NCBI RefSeq assembly: GCF_000022565.1
Contig: NC_012483.1
Location: 1,860,001-1,924,000 of the forward strand
Length of the DNA stretch: 64,000 nucleotides
Origin: Acidobacterium capsulatum ATCC 51196
Lineage (GTDB): Bacteria; Acidobacteriota; Terriglobia; Terriglobales; Acidobacteriaceae
Direction: 5' to 3'
The notes beneath the pieces are model-generated. The model was not told the origin of the DNA and ran no database searches. It saw only the letters and a program-made list of their open reading frames with translations. Of the stretch, positions 51,576-60,819 are shown in pieces. Made by a program: the position numbers and the translations under genes. The first letter of the stretch is position 1. Every line of letters begins with the position of its first letter.

Positions 51576-54095
51576 ATGAATCGAATTGCGCTTGCTCTGC
51601 TTTTACTCCTGACGCTGCCGCTCTCTGCTCAAACCACAATGCAGCCGCTGATGCCTGTGTCCTCTGCCGCCATGCCTTCTCAAGGCGATCCGAATATCTC
51701 TCAGCAGGCGGTGCCGGGCAAGCCTTTCTCCGTCGTCGGGCCGCGGGGCGCTTTGCTCGGCCAGCAGAATGGCAAGTACGAGGCGTGGATCTTTCCCTGG
51801 AAGATCTTCAGCGATATGCGCATGACCGTGCGCATGAAGAACTATGCGGTGCCGATTGACGTCAACAAGCATGCCGCATGGATTGACGTGCATCCCTATG
51901 CCACGACCATTACGTATTCGCACGCCAACTTCACCATCCGCCAGACTATGCTTGCTCCCAAACGCGGGCCCAATCAGGATGGAGCGCTTGTGCTCTACCA
52001 GTTTGAGGCGGTTCGTCCCATGGATATTACGTTCAGCCTGCATCCTGTGATGCAGCGCATGTGGCCGGCGAACTCTCCTGACGCGTCTTCTCCGGAGTGG
52101 GTAAAAACCAACGGTCACTCCGGTTTCTACATCCTCCATCTCCCGTTCCCTCAGAACACCGCGGCCCTTGCGATTCCTGATGCGGAGCCCGGCATTCTTG
52201 CGCCGTATCAGGAACGCGCAAAGTACTGGCCGCTGCAATTTGTGCTGCACTACGATCCGGCAAAGGATCGCGGCAAAGTGTATCCGTTACTGATCACTTT
52301 CAGCACAAGCCAGCAGGCGTCCAGCAAGGCATCCCTGTACCGAAGTCTCGCGTCGCTGGATCAGAGGGTCTCATCTCTCGTGGACGCCAACCGTGTGTAT
52401 TATGCGCATTTGCTTGAGACGCACACGAGTATCGACACGCCGGATGCGCGATTGAATCAGGCCTTTGCATGGGCCATCACGGCCATGGATCAACTGCGTG
52501 TCAAGACCACGCCTGACTTTAACGAGGAAGCTCTCACGGCCGGCTTTGTGGCATCAGGTGACGCTGCCCGGCCTGGCTTCGGCTGGTTTTTTGGCCGCGA
52601 TGCCCTCTGGACGCTCTTTGCCGTGAATAGTTACGGAGGCTTTCAGACATCCCGTCAGGAGATTGACTTTCTGCTCCACCGACAACGCGCGAATGGCGAG
52701 ATTATGCATGAGTGGTCGCAGACGGCCGATCTGGTCGCCTGGAAGTCTCTGCCCTACGAATATGCCTCGGCTGACTCCACCCCGCTGCTGCAAATGGCGA
52801 TGAATGACTACTACACGATCAGCGGGGATAAGGCTTTTGTTGCTTCAAAGTGGAACCAGTTGCAGAAGGCATGGCAGTTTGAGACCTCGCATGACTCGAG
52901 GGACGGAATTTACAACAACAGCGTCGGCACCGGATGGGTCGAGTCGTGGGTGCCTTCGATGCCACATCAGGAGATCTATCTGGCATTGCTCGACGAGCAG
53001 GCCAGCGCTGCCTTTGCGAATCTGGCTCATGCGACGCATCATGACGCGCTCGCACAAGCAGCCGCGGCTCGCGCCAGTCACATCCGAGCGACGATCGAGC
53101 GCGAGTACTATATGCCTTCGCTCAAGTTTTACGCATTCAGTCACAACGAGGATGGCAGCGTCGACAAAACCGCTACGATCTTTCCGGCGGTCGCGTGGTG
53201 GAGCTATGCCTCTGCCCTGCCGCATGCCGCTGCAATGATGTCGCGCTGGGCCTCCAGCGAGTTTGCCACCGACTGGGGCAGCCGCATTCTAAGCGATAAG
53301 GTCAGCTTCTATGACCCCATTAGTTATCATCAGGGATCGGTGTGGCCGCTCTTCACGGGCTGGGCCGCAGTCGCGGAATACCGCAGCGGGCATCCGCTGG
53401 CTGGCTATGCCGCGATGATGCAGAATGTGGATCTCACCTGGCCGCAGGACCCGGGCGATGTTACGGAGTTACTCTCTGGCCGCTTCTACCAGGTGCTGGG
53501 GCGAAGCACTGCTCATCAGCTCTGGTCTTCGTCGATGGTCATTTCTCCGATTCTGCGCGGCATGTTTGGCCTGGAGTGGGATGAGCCTCACGGCCGCCTC
53601 TATGTCTCCCCTTCTTTACCTGCGAATTGGCCCGAGGCATCGATTGATCGGCTGCCCTTCGGCAAAGGCTCCGTCGATCTGCGCTTCAAGCGGGATAAAG
53701 GATCGCTCATAGTTACAGAATCGGCTACAGGCGTGGATGCACCGCAGCTTGCATCGCGCATCCCGGGCGCGCAAAGCGGAGGCCAGCAGCTTCACATTCC
53801 TCTGCCTGCGGTCGAGGCGTTTGTTCCGCGCCATCTTCCGAATCCAGGCTCTGAAACACATCAGCTCAAGGTGATTGGAGAACTGCACACCGCGCGCTCC
53901 TACACCTTGACGCTATCCGCCCCTGCCGGCGAGCAGATGTCCATTCCGCTGCGGGAAAACATTCCGGGACTTGACCTGCACGCTGACGGCGCAGAGATGT
54001 CCGGCTCCAGGTTGGGCGATGACGTGCGAACCCTGACGGTGGACTTTCCTGCCGGGCAAGGATACGTAGACAAAACTGTTCGGATCTCCTGGTAG
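51576..54095 (+). CDS. Secreted six-hairpin glycosidase (amylo-alpha-1,6-glucosidase/GDE-like)
   Basis: 839 residues from ATG 51576, which begins a clean signal peptide (MNRIALALLLLLTLPLSAQ); 28 upstream codons have no export features. A beta-sandwich N-terminal domain (about 30-300) is followed by an (alpha/alpha)6 barrel (about 310-690; FGWFFGRDALWTLFAVNSYG, WSQTADLVAWKSLPYEYASAD, YHQGSVWPLFTGWAAVAEY) and C-terminal beta domains. This matches glycogen-debranching/mannosylglycerate-hydrolase-like six-hairpin hydrolases. I cannot name the catalytic residues or family number with certainty. It follows the TonB receptor and precedes a broken second glycosidase gene, forming a glycan-degradation cassette. 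Confidence 0.82.
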   Translation: MNRIALALLLLLTLPLSAQTTMQPLMPVSSAAMPSQGDPNISQQAVPGKPFSVVGPRGALLGQQNGKYEAWIFPWKIFSDMRMTVRMKNYAVPIDVNKHAAWIDVHPYATTITYSHANFTIRQTMLAPKRGPNQDGALVLYQFEAVRPMDITFSLHPVMQRMWPANSPDASSPEWVKTNGHSGFYILHLPFPQNTAALAIPDAEPGILAPYQERAKYWPLQFVLHYDPAKDRGKVYPLLITFSTSQQASSKASLYRSLASLDQRVSSLVDANRVYYAHLLETHTSIDTPDARLNQAFAWAITAMDQLRVKTTPDFNEEALTAGFVASGDAARPGFGWFFGRDALWTLFAVNSYGGFQTSRQEIDFLLHRQRANGEIMHEWSQTADLVAWKSLPYEYASADSTPLLQMAMNDYYTISGDKAFVASKWNQLQKAWQFETSHDSRDGIYNNSVGTGWVESWVPSMPHQEIYLALLDEQASAAFANLAHATHHDALAQAAAARASHIRATIEREYYMPSLKFYAFSHNEDGSVDKTATIFPAVAWWSYASALPHAAAMMSRWASSEFATDWGSRILSDKVSFYDPISYHQGSVWPLFTGWAAVAEYRSGHPLAGYAAMMQNVDLTWPQDPGDVTELLSGRFYQVLGRSTAHQLWSSSMVISPILRGMFGLEWDEPHGRLYVSPSLPANWPEASIDRLPFGKGSVDLRFKRDKGSLIVTESATGVDAPQLASRIPGAQSGGQQLHIPLPAVEAFVPRHLPNPGSETHQLKVIGELHTARSYTLTLSAPAGEQMSIPLRENIPGLDLHADGAEMSGSRLGDDVRTLTVDFPAGQGYVDKTVRISW

Positions 54096-54103
54096 AGCCG
54101 CGC

Positions 54104-54538
54104 ATGCACCGCGTATCCATTCTGCTTCGCTGATTCATTCTGCTTTTTTGCGCGGCTCTGGCGCTGCCGACGGCAGTCAATCTTTTGGCGCAACAGACGC
54201 CTGAACGCAGTCAGCACCTCTCGGCTCTTGCCTGGAAAACAGACGCCGCCGAGCCGCAGCGATTTGTCGCCGTGCATGGCCGCGAGTCGGCCATCTTCGG
54301 TTATTCAGATAAGTGTCTGGAGGTCTGGGCTTGCCCGATCCAGCTTCTGAGTGATTACCAGATCAGCTTTCACGAGCAGGGCAGCGTGGAGCCTATCGCT
54401 GGGCGTCAGATTTTGCGGCGCGTGCAGTATTTTCCTGACCGCGTGATTCGCATTGATCTCTTTGAGCGCGAGCGGCTCGTCGTGACACGCAGCAAGTTTC
54501 TGCTCGTCGAGGGTCCATTGCAAAATCAGGACGTGTGA
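54104..54538 (+). pseudogene. Broken glycosidase gene: stop codon in signal peptide and missing 3' part
   Basis: Starting at ATG 54104, nine bases after the preceding stop, the frame reads MHRVSILLR, then TGA (54131-54133), then FILLFCAALALPTAVNLLAQQ, which together make one signal peptide interrupted by a stop (one CGA/TGA change would do it). After it the same frame encodes QRFVAVHGRESAIFGYSDKC and EVWACPIQLLSDYQISFHEQ, the N-terminal beta-sandwich of GDE/glucosidase-like enzymes of the kind encoded just upstream. The frame ends at 54538 after about 135 residues, with no catalytic barrel. So the gene has both a nonsense mutation and a large 3' deletion. A TTG at 54185 would give only a useless fragment. 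Confidence 0.7.
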
Positions 54539-54684
54539 TTCACGTGAAAGCTCATCGCCTGCGCAGCCTCTCTGGCCAACTGCTCAACCTGCGCTCGCAT
54601 GACTTTCATTGAAGCAGCATGAGGACAGAATCTGACGGCACACTTCTCCCTGCGAGAAAAACCCAGCAACAAGCGAGGCATCCG

Positions 54685-55163
54685 ATGGTTAGCTCCGCGG
54701 TCGAGCAGGTTCCCGGTTACCCACTGGAGACGCTCCCCAACATCCGCGACCCTAAGGAGCGCGCACGCGTTGGCTATTCTTCGCCTTCAAGATCGCGCTG
54801 ATAGTGCCGAGCATGTGTTTCTGGTCAATCGCCCTCGCATACTATGCAAATCCGCTCGGCTCGTTGGCAGCGGTATACATTCAAATGGTCGTTGCCTTCC
54901 TCGGCTTCCTGTTTGCGTTTCGCTGGGCTTGGCGAGACCCGCGACGGCGTTGTCCGGTATGTCTTCAGTTGCTCTCAAATCCCGCCCACGTCAGCCGCGC
55001 ATCGCATAGTTTCCTTGACTGGAGCGGTACGGAATGGATATGCAGCAAGGGGCACGGCTTCCTGCACATCCCAGAAATCCCGACAAGCTGGCTCAGTATT
55101 CAATGCTGGCTCCACATGAATCCGTCCTGGCACTCTCTGTTTTCTGATACTTGTATTGAGTAG
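54685..55163 (+). pseudogene. Frameshifted small membrane/zinc-ribbon-like protein gene
   Basis: From ATG 54685 the frame encodes MVSSAVEQVPGYPLETLPNI and RDPKERARV, then stops at 54801. After a -1 shift near 54765 the other frame continues WLFFAFKIALIVPSMCFWSI (membrane helix), a second helix (IQMVVAFLGFLFAFRWAW) and a four-cysteine-type region RRRCPVCLQLLSNPAH, then EWICSKGHGFLHIPEIPTSW, ending at 55163. The two halves join into one sensible protein: cytoplasmic start, two helices, and CPVC...CSKGH. I believe similar proteins occur in other Acidobacteriota, but cannot name them. The shift could be a sequencing error; the surrounding decay argues for a real lesion. Confidence 0.55.
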
Positions 55164-55760
55164 ATTGATTGACGCCCGCATCCTCCGGCTTGCGTGTGCC
55201 CAAGATCTAATTTGCTGGCGGGGCTAATCGACCGTGATAAATCTCAATCGTCAGCAGAATTATCGCTAAGAGCGTTTCTGTTCGATTGGGACAGGCTCGT
55301 CATGAAGAAAGCCAGGATGGCACGAGAAAAGCGATATTAGCCTGAGCCGCAGGGGAACGTGCTTCGACAGATTTAGGTGGTAATTCAGCTCAACAACACG
55401 CAATTTACACCGCATTACAAACTCTGAATAATCAATTGCTTGTAAGGGCGTTGCGAAAACTTTCATCTTAAAGCGCACGTTGATCACGAAACTTTCACAT
55501 TAAACGCGGTCTCCACTTTCACTTTCTCGATCACGCGAATTCTTAAGTGGTTGATCTCAAAGATGAGGAACTTTCACTTTATCTGTGCGCGCACACTTAA
55601 AACAACAGCCGCGCTTAGAGTGAAGGTTCCACCAGAGCGACCATCTCTTGGAGAATCAAGATAGACAGCCGGCGCCCTGCCTGGAAATCAAATCTCGACA
55701 AGCGGCTCATGAATAAATCTCTCATTGGCAGCCGTTGGGTTCTCGCGGGTGGGAGGGCAC
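55164..55760. other. AT-richer intergenic stretch with transposon-end-like repeats
   Basis: About 600 bp with no gene. 55450-55640 holds the ACTTTCA/AGTGAAGG repeats (listed separately); the rest shows nothing recognisable. Confidence 0.5.
55450..55640. repeat. Transposon-end-like repeat array, second locus
   Basis: Four ACTTTCA motifs (near 55456, 55491, 55515 with an adjacent CACTTTC, and 55571 with CACTTTA) are followed by TGTGCGCGCACACTTAAAAC (55587-55606), AGTGAAGGTTCCACC and CGACCATCTCTTGG. The latter part aligns with 41723-41805 (same palindrome, same GTGAAAGTTCC and GACCACCTCTC downstream) with a gap. Opposite orientation of the two motif groups suggests two transposon ends brought together, or an internally deleted element. 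Confidence 0.5.
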
Positions 55761-56948
55761 TCAGTGAGCTTCCTGCGCAGCCCTGCTTTCTTTCACTCTT
55801 ACGCCATCTTCAATATCGGCGCCGGGATGCACAACCACACGATCCCCCAGCCGCAAGCCCGCAGTGACTTCCCAAAAGGTACTGCCGCGGTGCCCGATCT
55901 GGACGATAGTTCTATGGGCTTTGCCATTTTTGACGAGAAATACAGCCCACTCCTTCTGGAAGCGGAAGATAGCGCTAGCCGGAACTTTGAGAACGTTAGA
56001 ACCCTGCCAGACAATGACTTGCACGTTGACGTGATAGGCGTCTTCAAGGCCATGGGTAGGGCCAATTGGATCGCAAACCACGTTGACTCTCTGCTCCTCA
56101 ACGCCGAGAGCGGAGACCTTGGTGAATCCTCCAGGTTCGACGAGGCGGACGCGCGCAGGAATATCCTCGGCGCCGCCCCAATCGGTTATGAGGGCGTGCA
56201 TTTCAGGCTGGATGCGCACAGCGTCGCGCGTGAGGAAGTCTGAGACAATTTCGAGCCGCGGCGTAAAGCCGATTTCCAGCAGTGGCATGCCGGGTGTGAC
56301 GACGCGCTCGCTCTTTTCAAACAGCCGGAGTACGCGGCCGTCAATTGGAGCGCGGATGGGGGTGGGCAGCGTGGAGGGTCCGCTGTGATACTCAAGCAGC
56401 GCTGATCTCGCTTCTTCTACCTGAGATTTTGCGGCCTCGAGCGCGGAGTCGGCGGCATGAGCCTGTTTCGCGGCAACAGAGTCCACCGTGACGGCTCTTT
56501 CCTGAGCTTCCTGCGAGATGATGCCGTGCTGAAAAAGCTGGCGCGCGCGATCGAGATCCTTTTGCGCCTGTGCTTGGTCGGCAGCGGCACGGGCGGCGAG
56601 TGCTTCTGCCTGCTTCTGGCTGGCTCGAGCTGCATCCAGGCGCGCCTGGAGTATGGCCTGCTGCCGAGGGTCAATGGGTGCAGGGTCAATCCATGCGATG
56701 ATTTGGTTTTCCTTCACGGCGTCGCCAGCATCAAGATGGATTCTCCGCAGCTTTCCGGCAACGGTGGCGGCGACCGTAAAGTGGTCGTGCATGCGGGTTT
56801 TGCCTTCTTCTTCGACCGTTTCCTGCAGGCTGCCTTTTGCGATCACAGAGGTTTCCACGGGTACGGAAGCGGGTCGAAAGATGAATGCAAGCCCCGCACC
56901 GAGCAACAGCACGATGACAAGGAAAATAACTAACCGTCGCCGCTTCAT
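55761..56948 (-). CDS. HlyD/MacA-type membrane-fusion protein of ABC exporter
   Basis: 395 residues with an N-terminal membrane anchor (VIFLVIVLLLGAGLAFIF). A barrel-sandwich half (GKLRRIHLDAGDAVKENQII), a long alpha-hairpin (about 105-190, Ala/Gln-rich, with LFQHGIISQEAQERAV) and the second barrel-sandwich half (TPIRAPIDGRVLRLFEKSERVV) follow. A beta-barrel domain (FLTRDAVRIQPEMHALITDWG) completes it. It links an inner-membrane ABC exporter to an outer-membrane channel. It is the last gene of the three-gene operon, one base after the permease stop. No TolC-like gene is nearby, so it would borrow one. Confidence 0.9.
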   Translation of the reverse strand: MKRRRLVIFLVIVLLLGAGLAFIFRPASVPVETSVIAKGSLQETVEEEGKTRMHDHFTVAATVAGKLRRIHLDAGDAVKENQIIAWIDPAPIDPRQQAILQARLDAARASQKQAEALAARAAADQAQAQKDLDRARQLFQHGIISQEAQERAVTVDSVAAKQAHAADSALEAAKSQVEEARSALLEYHSGPSTLPTPIRAPIDGRVLRLFEKSERVVTPGMPLLEIGFTPRLEIVSDFLTRDAVRIQPEMHALITDWGGAEDIPARVRLVEPGGFTKVSALGVEEQRVNVVCDPIGPTHGLEDAYHVNVQVIVWQGSNVLKVPASAIFRFQKEWAVFLVKNGKAHRTIVQIGHRGSTFWEVTAGLRLGDRVVVHPGADIEDGVRVKESRAAQEAH

Positions 56949-56949
56949 A

Positions 56950-59313
56950 TCATTCCCTCGATTTGAGTACAGAGATCATATCCAGATGCGCGATGCGGCG
57001 CCCCACGAGATTGCCGGAAAGCGCCGCAGAGAAGAGAACCATGAGAAGCGCCCAGGCGTAGCTCGTGGGACGCACGACCAGCGGCATTCGATATAGCTCA
57101 GTCTGAAGGCGGGCTGCCAGAAGCGCGCTCAGACCGTAGCCGGCGGCAAAGCCGAAGGGCAGCGCGAAGAGCGTGATCACGGCCTGCTCGCCCAGCAGGA
57201 TCGAGGTAATCTCCTGCCGCGTGAAGCCAAGTATGCGGAGCGTGGCGAGTTCGCGAGCTCGCTCAGAGAGTGCGATGCGTGCTCCGTTGTAAATCATGCC
57301 GGCGGCAATGATAGCGGCAAAAATAATGAGTGTGCCAAGCGACAGTGCCATGCTGCGGTTGATAGTGTCCCGGAAGCTGTCTACGGTAGTTTTCTTGATC
57401 GCCACGGACGCCACCGCAGGCAAGGTTTTCAGGCTCTGGTAGAGCAGCGGCTGCTTTGCCGCGTCGACCTGGAGGAATGCTCCTGAGATGGATCCACCTT
57501 CCTGCAGAAGGCGATTGAGCGCAGGTAGCTCGATGTAGGCGTTGGTGCCGAGCGGCTCATCCACAAGCGCCGCGACGGGAAGACTACGCACGAGGCGGCG
57601 TCCTTCGAGGATTTCGACCTGGACGGATTCTCCCGGCACGACGTGGAGGAGTTCAGCGAGTGTAGTGGAGAGGACGACACCGTCAGGCGGCATGAGCGCA
57701 CGACGCCCCTGCTGGTCGATCATGAGCCGCATGCGGCTGTCGCGCGACAGTCCAAGCAGGCTGGTTTTGTGAGATCGATGCTGGAAGCGCAGACGCACAG
57801 GGACGTCGCGAAAGGGCTCGGAGGCAATAACGCCAGGCAGGTGAGCCAGTTCCTGCCGAATGCCGGCCGAGCGCGCTTCGTTAAAGGTGACGGTGATATC
57901 TTCCCGCTGCGTATCGCGAAACTGCAGATCCATGATGCGATCAAGGGAGTCGAGCATGCCAAACTCGACGACGACAATCATAATGGCGGTGCAGATGGCG
58001 AAGGCAGAGGCCAGGGCTCTCCACGGGCGTCGCTCGAGGTTGCGTAACATCATGCGCAAAGCCGCGGAGCGGACACGGAGATTGAACCTGTCCAGCAGCG
58101 TAGGGCGGAATTGCTGCGGAGACTCGGGGCGCATGGCCTCAGCCGGCGGAAGCGCGGCCGCGTAAAGAACGGGAACAAGCGCACCGGCAATGGCTGTGCC
58201 CGCGCAAATGAGCCCGGCCCAGAAGAAGATGCTGACTTCAGGCCGGTAAATAAGAATGGGAAATCGGTAGAACTCCGCATAAAGCCTTGCGAGACGAATG
58301 CCAAAAACCCATCCCACCACGCAGCCAAGCAGGTATCCGGCGGATGCGATCAGAAGACTGAACTGTACATAGTGCGCGGCCACCTGGCCGCTGGTAAAAC
58401 CGAATGCCTTGATGACGGCGATCTCTGAGCGCTGCATGCTGACAACACGGGTGAAGGACAGATGTACGAGCACGGCCGCGACCAGAAGAAAGATGGCCGG
58501 AATAATCATCGCGCTGATACGGTTCTGAGATATTTCGTCAGAGATGAAGCGATGCGAGATCTGATCTTCTCGCCCGTACGCGCCAAGGCACCCATAGCGG
58601 TCGAGAATGCGGTCCATGGAGGCGATGACTTCCAATTCGTTGGCGTGTGGCCGCAGCGATACGGCGACCGAGTTGAAGGCGCCCTTCATGTCGAGCGCGG
58701 ACTGCAGGGCTTCCGGCGACATCCACAGAACACCGAAGCGGCGGTTATCGGGAAATAGCGAGGCGCCGCCTCGGATTTCGTAAATGTATTCCGGGGATAG
58801 AGCGATCCCAACGACGGTCAATCGCTGCCAGCGGCCCTGGATGATGGCCTGAATGGTACTGCCGAGTTGCAGATGATTGGCGGAGGCGAAGGCTTCGCTT
58901 GCAACGGCCTCGTTGGCAGCGTGCGGCTCGATGAATCTACCCCTGCGAAGAAAGAGCGCGTTGAGTGCGCCGCTATTTTCGGCGGGCATGGAGATGAGCC
59001 GGCCCACGGCGGGCTCATCGAGTCCCGGAACGTTCAACGTAACATCCATCACCACACGGGGCTGCACCCGGGCAACCCCCGGCACCTCCCGGATACGGTC
59101 AGCGGCACGCTCGGGAGCGCGCTTGAGTTCGGCAAAAACATCGGCAAAGCGATAACGAGCGTAGTAGTCGGCCTGAGATCGTAACAGTGACCGATACATG
59201 GATCGCATAGTGACAAAGGCCGCGACACCGCACGCGATGACAAGAATGATGGCGATGGCCTGGCCCCGAATGTGGAGAAGGTCGCGGACGAGTTTGCGTT
59301 GGAGTACAGCCAT
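56950..59313 (-). CDS. FtsX-family ABC exporter permease (large, duplicated core)
   Basis: 787 residues. The first transmembrane helix (about 15-40, AIAIILVIACGVAAFVTM) is followed by a periplasmic MacB-core-like domain (about 45-250) and three FtsX helices (about 265-390). A second helix/core/three-helix unit repeats this (LASAFAICTAIMIVVVEFG; ELATLRILGFTRQEITSILLGEQAV). This two-unit form is typical of LolE/'YknZ-like' permeases acting with a single ATPase. The start lies three bases after the ATPase stop. With the ATPase and the HlyD-type adaptor it would form a MacAB-like or DevBCA-like exporter; the substrate cannot be inferred. Confidence 0.9.
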   Translation of the reverse strand: MAVLQRKLVRDLLHIRGQAIAIILVIACGVAAFVTMRSMYRSLLRSQADYYARYRFADVFAELKRAPERAADRIREVPGVARVQPRVVMDVTLNVPGLDEPAVGRLISMPAENSGALNALFLRRGRFIEPHAANEAVASEAFASANHLQLGSTIQAIIQGRWQRLTVVGIALSPEYIYEIRGGASLFPDNRRFGVLWMSPEALQSALDMKGAFNSVAVSLRPHANELEVIASMDRILDRYGCLGAYGREDQISHRFISDEISQNRISAMIIPAIFLLVAAVLVHLSFTRVVSMQRSEIAVIKAFGFTSGQVAAHYVQFSLLIASAGYLLGCVVGWVFGIRLARLYAEFYRFPILIYRPEVSIFFWAGLICAGTAIAGALVPVLYAAALPPAEAMRPESPQQFRPTLLDRFNLRVRSAALRMMLRNLERRPWRALASAFAICTAIMIVVVEFGMLDSLDRIMDLQFRDTQREDITVTFNEARSAGIRQELAHLPGVIASEPFRDVPVRLRFQHRSHKTSLLGLSRDSRMRLMIDQQGRRALMPPDGVVLSTTLAELLHVVPGESVQVEILEGRRLVRSLPVAALVDEPLGTNAYIELPALNRLLQEGGSISGAFLQVDAAKQPLLYQSLKTLPAVASVAIKKTTVDSFRDTINRSMALSLGTLIIFAAIIAAGMIYNGARIALSERARELATLRILGFTRQEITSILLGEQAVITLFALPFGFAAGYGLSALLAARLQTELYRMPLVVRPTSYAWALLMVLFSAALSGNLVGRRIAHLDMISVLKSRE

Positions 59314-59316
59314 GGC

Positions 59317-60054
59317 TTACCACTCCAGTTCGTCGGGGCGCGCCTTTCGGGCGTTGCGCGTGATCTCTGTGATTTCTCCACTGCGCAGACGGACGACGCG
59401 GTCTGCCATGTCTGCAATGGCCGTATTGTGCGTGATCACAGCGACGAGCGTGTGCAACTCCCGGTTCACGTCAGCGAGCACTTCCAGAATAAGTTTTGCG
59501 GTCGGGTAATCGAGCGCGCCTGTCGGCTCGTCGCAGAGCAGAATATCGGGCGTTTTGGCGATGGCGCGCGCGATGGCGACGCGCTGCTGCTCCCCGCCGG
59601 AGAGTTGTGAGGGGAAATGGTTCTGCCGCTCGGTGAGGCCCACCAGTCGCAACGCTTTGCGGGGGGCCATGGCGTGCTCGGCGATTTCAGTGACAAGAGC
59701 GACGTTCTCAAGCGCGGTGAGACTGGGAATGAGGTTGTAGAACTGAAAGACGAAGCCGACATGCTCGCGGCGGAACTGAGTGAGGCCCGCGTCTCCAGCC
59801 TTGGAGAGCCAGTGGTCGCGGAATCGCACGTCGCCAGTGGTGGGCGTATCGAGCCCGCCCATAATATTCAGCAAAGTGGATTTACCGCTGCCCGAAGGCC
59901 CCAGGATGACGATGAATTCCCCGGCGGAGAGATCGAGGCTGACCGAGCGCAGAGCGGTGACCGTGACATCGCCGGTCTGGTAGGTTTTCGACACCTCATG
60001 AACGTGAAAAACCACATCCGTACTATCTACGATGCTGTGGGCTGAAGTTGCCAT
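59317..60054 (-). CDS. ABC exporter ATPase (LolD/MacB-type)
   Basis: 245 residues with all ABC motifs: Walker [11 protein letters not shown]-loop [17 protein letters not shown], signature [15 protein letters not shown], Walker [13 protein letters not shown] and the switch His in VAVITHN. The [10 protein letters not shown] sequence after the Q-loop and the GALD D-loop are characteristic of the MacB/LolD/FtsE cluster, which drives FtsX-type permeases. First gene of the operon with the permease and adaptor; its ATG faces the FG-GAP remnant and repeat cluster. Confidence 0.94.
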   Translation of the reverse strand: MATSAHSIVDSTDVVFHVHEVSKTYQTGDVTVTALRSVSLDLSAGEFIVILGPSGSGKSTLLNIMGGLDTPTTGDVRFRDHWLSKAGDAGLTQFRREHVGFVFQFYNLIPSLTALENVALVTEIAEHAMAPRKALRLVGLTERQNHFPSQLSGGEQQRVAIARAIAKTPDILLCDEPTGALDYPTAKLILEVLADVNRELHTLVAVITHNTAIADMADRVVRLRSGEITEITRNARKARPDELEW

Positions 60055-60148
60055 AACCTCTCGAATCGTGATTTATGGTCCCCGTCTCACCATGCCTTCA
60101 TGGTATGAACGATTTCAGCAGCATCCTCCGTGATGATCATCACCAGGA

Positions 60149-60271
60149 TGCAACGGCAAAGACGACCTCATTGTCGGCACGGAAGACTGCAGCACACAAA
60201 GCAGCGGCAGCCTTGAGGTGATGCTCGGCAATGGCGACGGTACCTTTCAGGCGCCAGTCACGATTTCTTAG
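60149..60271 (+). pseudogene. Remnant of an FG-GAP/VCBS repeat protein gene
   Basis: The plus strand encodes NGKDDLIVGTEDCSTQSSGS followed by LEVMLGNGDGTFQAPVTIS and TAG. NGxxDLIVG...VMLGNGDGTFQAPVT is one blade of an FG-GAP/VCBS integrin-like propeller. Only about 40 residues remain and no start is seen. The TAG stop (60269-60271) lies inside the first heptad of the adjacent repeat cluster (CTTAGTCCC), so the cluster appears to have cut the gene. Confidence 0.75.
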
Positions 60272-60303
60272 TCCCCAGTTGTCAGTCCCCGGTTTTCAGT
60301 CCC
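60269..60303 (+). repeat. Heptanucleotide tandem repeat (CAGTNNN-like)x5
   Basis: TAGTCCC, CAGTTGT, CAGTCCC, CGGTTTT, CAGTCCC. Left border of the 60-kb repeat cluster. Confidence 0.8.
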
Positions 60304-60307
60304 GCGG

Positions 60308-60426
60308 CGTCATTCTGAGGCCTGTTTCTGGCCGAAACGGCGTCCCCGGGGAACGGGTCTTCGTTCCCGGGGTGGGAAGAATCCCGGCGATGCTTCAGGA
60401 TCCGATGCTGCCCGAAGTTTCTCCCA
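60308..60426 (+). repeat. 'CGTCATTCTGAG' interspersed repeat, copy B
   Basis: CGTCATTCTGAGG ... GGAAGAATCCCGGCGATGC ... GAAGTTTCTCCCA, with an internal hairpin (TCCCCGGGGAACGGGTC and TTCGTTCCCGGGG region). Plus orientation; inverted partner at 60717-60807. Confidence 0.85.
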
Positions 60427-60460
60427 TTCGCGGGCGGGATTTGGTGGGCGGAAGAGGGCG

Positions 60461-60568
60461 CACTTGAAATGTGAATGGAGACTCACATTTGCGCATTTTT
60501 CTAAAAGATGGCCGCAGGTGATTGATTCTAAATGTTAAATAATGCGAATGGGGATTCACATTTGCAAT
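60461..60568 (-). repeat. Paired-palindrome element, copy 2
   Basis: AAATGTGAATGGAGACTCAC and GCGAATGGGGATTCACATT boxes (each an inverted repeat of GTGAAT/ATTCAC type) flank about 60 bp containing TGATTGATTCTAAATGTTAA. Its reverse complement aligns with 36571-36681. Confidence 0.75.
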
Positions 60569-60716
60569 TCCGAGCAGCGAAACACGGGAATAAAAGGATG
60601 CCCTGATTTCAGAGTAGCAAGAGATGGGGGAATTTCCGGCAAGGGCATGGTGACGAGTGGGATTCAGCACGTTTCCCATGGAGCCACGGGCTTCTTCCGC
60701 GATGCTCGCGAGCAGA

Positions 60717-60807
60717 TGGGAGAGACTCCGGGCAGCATCGACACCCGAAGCATCGCCGGGATTCTTCCCACCCCGTTTCGGCCAAAAGCAGGCCTCAGAA
60801 TGACGCC
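60717..60807 (-). repeat. 'CGTCATTCTGAG' interspersed repeat, copy C (inverted)
   Basis: Reverse complement begins CGTCATTCTGAGGCCTG, continues with TTTTGGCCGAAACGGGGTGG and GAAGAATCCCGGCGATGCTT and ends AGTCTCTCCCA. It is an inverted, shorter relative of copy B. Confidence 0.85.
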
Positions 60808-60819
60808 TCGCGGAGAGGG

